The notes under the pieces: model-generated
What the model was told of the DNA's origin: nothing
What the model saw: the letters and a program-made list of their open reading frames with translations, nothing else
Databases searched by the model: none
Made by a program: the position numbers and the translations under genes
In this document: piece after piece, positions 12,818-16,730 of the stretch
Position numbering within the stretch: the stretch's first letter is position 1
Layout: every line of letters begins with the position of its first letter
Source of the DNA: an uncultured bacterium
Lineage (GTDB): Bacteria; Actinomycetota; Coriobacteriia; Coriobacteriales; Coriobacteriaceae
DNA: 16,730 bases
Reading direction: 5' to 3'
Assembly: GCA_905216045.1 (NCBI GenBank)
Contig: CAJMSL010000032.1
Span: 1-16,730 of the forward strand

Positions 12818-13681
12818 CTATTGTACGCCGTTGGGATAGGCAATGCGCGCGGCAAGGCACTCAAGCGCCAGCACCAGGGCAAAGCCGCAGCTCACGTCAC
12901 TCAAAAAATGCGCTCCGATCACGATGCGGCCAAAGGCGACGAGCGCCTCGACCACAGCCGCCGTCCAAAAGACCACCCGACGGCGCGAGGGCTTTTCCTT
13001 AAAGGCCACCGCGGGAAGTCCGGCGAGCATAAGACCGATCGCCGCATGCGCGGTGTGCCCGCTCGCGAACGACTTAAAGCCGTCCTTGATTACGCCGGCC
13101 GCAATATAACTCCACTTGTCGGGGTTGCCGATCACCCACCACGGCTGAAAATTGAGCCCCGGTGTGACCTCGATCACGCGCATGCGCGGGCGCGACCACA
13201 GCGGCTTGACGATCACGTTGAGGATGATGGCCTGAGCGACCCACACGGCAAGCACCATCAACGCCCAGCGCGTGAGCTCGTCGGGCTCGGTCGTGCGCGT
13301 GAGGCGATAGACGATAAGGTTGGCGACGATGACCAGCACAAACGTCAGCACCAACTGAGCCGCGATGAGTTTGCCGCCAACCCTCAGGGACGAAACGATC
13401 TCGTAGCCGGTCAGGCCAACGTTGACGAGGATGCCGAGCACAGCGAGCCATTTGCTCCCCCTGGAGTCGGGACGCACCGCGCGCACGAGCATAACGCCCG
13501 CGATGCTCGCCGTCAGCTCGAACGGCAGCTCGCCGGCGGCCTCGATAAAGCGGCCGTACATGCTGCCGATGTTGAACAGCGCGCTCGAGATCTGGTAATC
13601 GAAAAACGACCCAACGAGCAGACAAAAGGCCAGGACAACCGCGACAATGGTGGCATCTTTCTTGTAGATGTATCCGAACAT
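12818..13681 (-). CDS. PAP2 family membrane phosphatase
   Basis: This 287-residue integral membrane protein starts with a hydrophobic helix after a short charged N-terminus. The three phosphatase signature regions are all present in the C-terminal half: KPLWSRPRMR, FASGHTAHA (general-acid histidine) and GRIVIGAHFLSDV (nucleophile histidine and aspartate). Family members dephosphorylate lipid phosphates such as phosphatidic acid or undecaprenyl pyrophosphate at the outer membrane face. The ATG at 13681 has AAAGGAAA upstream, while the longer open frame runs into the repeat element. The gene lies 211 nt downstream of mfd. Confidence 0.9.
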   Translation of the reverse strand: MFGYIYKKDATIVAVVLAFCLLVGSFFDYQISSALFNIGSMYGRFIEAAGELPFELTASIAGVMLVRAVRPDSRGSKWLAVLGILVNVGLTGYEIVSSLRVGGKLIAAQLVLTFVLVIVANLIVYRLTRTTEPDELTRWALMVLAVWVAQAIILNVIVKPLWSRPRMRVIEVTPGLNFQPWWVIGNPDKWSYIAAGVIKDGFKSFASGHTAHAAIGLMLAGLPAVAFKEKPSRRRVVFWTAAVVEALVAFGRIVIGAHFLSDVSCGFALVLALECLAARIAYPNGVQ

Positions 13682-13723
13682 GCTTTCCTTTCGGTCGGGC
13701 GAAGGGTCGACCCGCAACGTGGT

Positions 13724-13745
13724 GGGGCAAAGATAGCTTTGTCCC
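13724..13745. repeat. hairpin between PAP2 start and structured repeat copy 3
   Basis: The plus strand reads GGGGCAAAG-ATAG-CTTTGTCCC, a 9-bp stem with one G-T wobble that would be C-A on the minus strand. It lies 15 nt before the shared GGTTGAGC flank of copy 3, in the leader region of the PAP2 gene. Confidence 0.45.
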
Positions 13746-13760
13746 ATAAATACCCTTACA

Positions 13761-13887
13761 GGTTGAGCATAAGTGAGCGAAAACGTTCCATTTGTGGCAA
13801 GGTGGCCCGAAGGAGGAGGGAAGCGTACTTGCGTACGCGACCGACGAGTGAGGGTCAGATTGCCCAAATGGAGCGTTTGCAGCGTCG
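13761..13887 (+). repeat. structured intergenic repeat, copy 3
   Basis: The core (13776-13887, 112 nt) has AGCGA, outer arm (13781-13794), GGCAAGGTGG, an inner region, GTCAGATTG, returning arm (13865-13878) and GCAGCGTCG (13879-13887). The 14-bp outer stem has one wobble that pairs only in plus-strand RNA. The inner region is unlike copies 1 and 2: it is purine-rich with a GCGTAC-TTGC-GTACGC hairpin (13823-13838) and lacks the GACCTTCTGGTC tip. GGTTGAGCATAAGT (13761-13774) is shared with copy 2. Only 5 nt separate it from the mfd stop codon. Confidence 0.8.
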
Positions 13888-13892
13888 ACCCG

Positions 13893-14660
13893 CTAGTCGT
13901 CGTCGCTAGCACCCAGCTGTTGCAGCAGCATGAGCGCCGCGGCCACCGGGCCGGTGCCGTCGTTGGCGTCGAGACCGCGACCCAGGCCGCTGCCCGCACC
14001 GGCGCCTGCCTTGTAGGGTACCGACAGCTTGCGGCTCTTGGGGAAGTTCACCGCGCCATAGCGGGTCTTTAGCTCAAAGGCCACCTTCTTGGGCACGTCG
14101 ACGCCCAAAAACGTGATGCGACCGCCGCTGAGCGTGACGCTCTCGAGCCCCAAGCGCTCGCCGCGAATGCGGATTCGTGCGCGGTTGAACAGGTTGAGCC
14201 CCGCCAACGGCAACTCACCGTGCGCGGCCTCGGTCTCTTCCTGCACCTCATCGATGCTCTCCAGGTCCTCGGCCGCTGCGAGCTTACGGTACACGAGCAC
14301 GCGCTGGTCCACCGCCGGCAGGTACTCCTCGGACAAGAAGTAGTCGGCCGGCAGGTTAATGCCCACGCTCGCCGCCTCCACGCCGGCATCGTCGTCGCCG
14401 CGCGCCTCGGCCACGGCCTGGCCCAGCATCTGCGTAAACAGGTCAAAGCCCACGCTCGACAGGTTGCCGTGCTGCTCGGCGCCCATAAGCGAGCCGGCGC
14501 CGCGAATCTCCAGGTCGCGCATGGCGATGCGCATGCCGCTGCCCAGGTCCTGGAACTCGGAAAGTGCGGTCAGACGCGCCGTAGCCTCCTCGGTGAGCGG
14601 CAGCTCACCCGGGAACATAAAGTACGCGTATGCCTGCGTGGCCGCGCGGCCCACGCGGCC
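13893..14660 (-). pseudogene. mfd: mfd 3' portion, cut off by an amber codon
   Basis: These 255 codons continue the mfd frame after the TAG at 14661-14663. They begin GRVGRAATQAYAYF, the second half of helicase motif VI. They continue with the TRG-like DLGSGMRIAMRDLEIRGAGSLMG and the C-terminal regulatory domain (NLPADYFLSEEYLPAVDQR), ending with a Gly/Ala-rich segment before the TAG stop. No other stop or frameshift is seen, so the lesion is recent, is recoded or is a sequence error. A GTG at 14654 could in principle restart translation, but no ribosome binding site precedes it. Confidence 0.85.
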
Positions 14661-16730
14661 CTAGAGCTGGTAGAGCTGCGCCAGGCCCAGGCGCTGCGAG
14701 TCCTCGATGATGAGCGTGTTGGCAGTCGCGTTGTCGATACCGCTCTCCACGATGGTCGTGGCGATGAGCACGTCGATCTTTTTGGTCGCGAACTCGATCA
14801 TCACGTCCTCGACCTCGCGCGGGCTCATCTTGCCGTGCGCCACGCCCACGCGCGCCTCGGGCGCGGCCTCGTGCACGCGCGCCACGGCATCGTCGATGGT
14901 CTTGACGCGGTTGGACACGTAATACACCTGACCGCCGCGGCCCACCTCCAGGCGAATCGCCGCACTCACCACGTCGGGGACGTACTCCCCCACGTGCACG
15001 ATCACGGGACGACGCCCGGTCGGCGGCGTGGTAATCAGGCTCATGTCGCGCACGCCGCTCGTGGCCATCTGCATGGTTCGCGGAATCGGCGTTGCCGAGA
15101 GCGTGAGCACGTCGATTTGCTCGCGCAGATTCTTGAGCTGCTCCTTGTGCTGCACGCCAAAGCGCTGCTCTTCGTCGATGATCACCAGGCCCAGGTTCTT
15201 GGGGTTCACATCGGCCGAAAGCAGACGGTGCGTGCCGATGAGCACATCAATCGTGCCCTCGGCAAACGCCTTGAGCGCGCGCTTTTGCTGTGCCGGCGTG
15301 CGGAAGCGGCTGAGCACCTCGACCTCCAGGCCAAACGGGGCAAAGCGCTCAAAGAATGTCTCGTAGTGCTGTTGGGCCAGAATGGTCGTGGGGCAGAGCA
15401 CCATGACCTGGCGGCCGGAGTCCACGCACTTAAAGGCCGCGCGCAGGGCGACCTCGGTCTTGCCAAAGCCCACGTCGCCGCACAGCAGGCGGTCCATGGG
15501 CTTGGGCGCCTCCATGTCGGCCTTGATGTCGGCGATAGCCTCCAGCTGGTCACGCGTCTCGTCGTAGGGGAAACTCTCCTCCATCTCGATCTGCTCGGGC
15601 GTATCGGGCGGACAGGCGATACCGGTAATCGACGAGCGGCGCGTATACAGGTCGACCAGGTCAAACGCCAGCTTTTTGGCATTCTTGCGCGCCTTGTTGG
15701 TAGCCCGCGTCCAGTCGGCGGTGTTGAGCCTGGTCAGGCGCGGCTTGTCGCCGTCGGGACCAACGTAGCGCGTGATGCGGTCGACCTGCTCCAGCGGCAC
15801 GTAGAGCTTGTCGCCGTCGGCATATTCCAGCAAAAAGTAGTCGCGCTCCTTGCCGCCCACTTCCTGGCGCGCGATCTCGCTAAAGAGCGCGATGCCGTGA
15901 GTGGCGTGCACCACGTAGTCACCCGGCTTAAACGGGAACGTGATCTGCGTAATGTCCACCTTGCGGCGGCTGCGCGCGCGGTTGGCGTCCATGCGGGCGT
16001 TGAGGTCGGCGATCGAGAACACGGCCAGGTTGGCATCGGGCACCACCACGCCCTGCGGCAGGGCGGCATCGACAAAGGTCACGCGTCCGCGCGAGATAGT
16101 GGGCACGGCAGCACCGGCGGCAGCCTGGGCCGCGCCCGCCTCGAGTGAGCGGGCGTTGAGCGCGTCGGCCTTACGCTCGCGAATGGAAGCATGGGCCTCC
16201 TGGCGTGCGGCACGATCGGCAGAGTCCGCCGCCGCCACGCGCACACGCTCGCCAATGACGCCGGCGTTTTCGGGGGCGGCCGTCAGCGACTCCTCAAAGG
16301 TAATGCTCTCGTCACCAAAGGTGAGCTCCATCGACTCGCGCGCACCGCGGTCGGGAATGGCAAACACGCAGGCATAGCGCTTGCCCACGACTTCCTGAAT
16401 GCGCGTCATAAAGCGATTGTCCGAGCCCGCGATGGCCGGCTGCTCAATCTTGAGCTCCGCCGTCACCGCGCCGCCGGCGCGAATCAGGCTCACATAGTTC
16501 AGGCGCTGCTGGGCACCAAAATCGAGCTGTTGGGCGCGCACGTACAGACCATCCAGGCGGTCAATCCCTGCCTCGCCGGCACGGGCCTCAATATCCTCGT
16601 AGGCGCGCAGGCAGTCGTCGAACAGCGAGCGCGGCTCCAAAAGCACGCTCAGCGCGCCGGGGCGCACGTACTCGCCCAACGTGGACGTGGTCGCGTACAG
16701 GTACGGCAGCAGCCTGTCGGACCCGTCGGA
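14661..16730 (-). CDS. mfd: transcription-repair coupling factor Mfd, 5' portion, open at the right edge
   Basis: Mfd is a DNA translocase that removes stalled RNA polymerase and recruits UvrA. The visible 689 codons lack roughly the first 200 residues, which lie beyond the window. In order they show the UvrB-like region, the RNA polymerase interaction domain (DYVVHATHGIALF), Walker A GDVGFGKTEVALRA, CPTTILAQQH, GTHRLLS, the DEEQRFG box, SATPIPRTMQM, ATTIVESGIDN and SQRLGLAQLYQL. The next codon is TAG (14661-14663), where the family has arginine of QLRGRVGR. The truncated product would keep motifs I-V but lose the motif VI arginines and the C-terminal domain, so it should not translocate. It is unclear whether this is a true null or an error. 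Confidence 0.92.
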   Translation of the reverse strand, partial: SDGSDRLLPYLYATTSTLGEYVRPGALSVLLEPRSLFDDCLRAYEDIEARAGEAGIDRLDGLYVRAQQLDFGAQQRLNYVSLIRAGGAVTAELKIEQPAIAGSDNRFMTRIQEVVGKRYACVFAIPDRGARESMELTFGDESITFEESLTAAPENAGVIGERVRVAAADSADRAARQEAHASIRERKADALNARSLEAGAAQAAAGAAVPTISRGRVTFVDAALPQGVVVPDANLAVFSIADLNARMDANRARSRRKVDITQITFPFKPGDYVVHATHGIALFSEIARQEVGGKERDYFLLEYADGDKLYVPLEQVDRITRYVGPDGDKPRLTRLNTADWTRATNKARKNAKKLAFDLVDLYTRRSSITGIACPPDTPEQIEMEESFPYDETRDQLEAIADIKADMEAPKPMDRLLCGDVGFGKTEVALRAAFKCVDSGRQVMVLCPTTILAQQHYETFFERFAPFGLEVEVLSRFRTPAQQKRALKAFAEGTIDVLIGTHRLLSADVNPKNLGLVIIDEEQRFGVQHKEQLKNLREQIDVLTLSATPIPRTMQMATSGVRDMSLITTPPTGRRPVIVHVGEYVPDVVSAAIRLEVGRGGQVYYVSNRVKTIDDAVARVHEAAPEARVGVAHGKMSPREVEDVMIEFATKKIDVLIATTIVESGIDNATANTLIIEDSQRLGLAQLYQL

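Noticed and set aside
14661..14663. Amber reassignment or pyrrolysine reading of the mfd TAG
   Set aside because: TAG ends several other genes here, including mfd itself, and the family residue is a basic motif VI arginine. Not excluded by experiment, but not favoured.
14220..16148. 642-codon plus-strand open frame opposite mfd
   Set aside because: It mirrors mfd codon bias and its His/Arg/Leu-rich translation has no recognisable domain.
1..16730. CRISPR array, phage genes or an intact mobile element
   Set aside because: No regularly spaced direct repeats, cas genes, integrase or complete transposase were found; only the IS110 remnant and palindromic repeats are present.

Overview
The window reads as chromosome of a high-GC gut actinobacterium, most likely a Collinsella or close Coriobacteriia relative. 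This is judged from codon use, the mannose-family PTS and FrlB-type deglycases, and lineage-style palindromic repeats; no rRNA or other marker is present to prove it. Nearly all genes are on the minus strand. The exceptions are one GntR regulator (10334-11056) and an insertion-sequence remnant at the left edge.

Layout: 1-600 holds the C-terminal remnant of an IS110-like transposase, a structured non-coding stretch and a strong plus-strand terminator. 674-786 is the first copy of a structured repeat. 823-1542 is a GntR/UTRA regulator, 1647-2654 a YitT/DUF2179 membrane protein, and 2794-2912 a nested palindromic element. 3010-3639 is a HAD phosphatase/phosphomutase-like protein. 3726-7509 is a mannose-family PTS operon, transcribed right to left as EIIAB, EIIC, EIID and a FrlB/GfrF-type SIS deglycase, closed by a terminator. 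7692-8774 is an EamA transporter. 8887-9133 holds a long palindrome, the second structured repeat and a post-stop hairpin. 9136-10128 is a second SIS deglycase, divergent from its own GntR regulator. Then come a GNAT acetyltransferase, an L-threonine aldolase-like enzyme, a PAP2 phosphatase and, running off the right edge, mfd.

The working model is uptake and phosphorylation of an Amadori compound (fructoselysine/glucoselysine type) by the PTS, followed by SIS-domain cleavage to a hexose 6-phosphate and an amine or amino acid. Two deglycases and two GntR/UTRA regulators suggest two substrates. A decamer, TATAACGWCT, occurs in the promoters of the first GntR gene, the PTS operon and the EamA gene, suggesting one regulon. 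A different motif, around CATACAAGTTA, decorates the divergent promoter of the second deglycase and its regulator.

The two most notable signals are these. (1) A three-copy, about 113-nt intergenic element has a 14-bp outer stem that differs in sequence between copies but always pairs. Its wobble pairs work only in plus-strand RNA. Every copy lies just past the stop codon of a minus-strand gene. (2) An in-frame amber codon in mfd replaces the arginine of the helicase motif VI string QLRGRVGR. The two-base change is explainable by templated slippage from the adjacent repeat.
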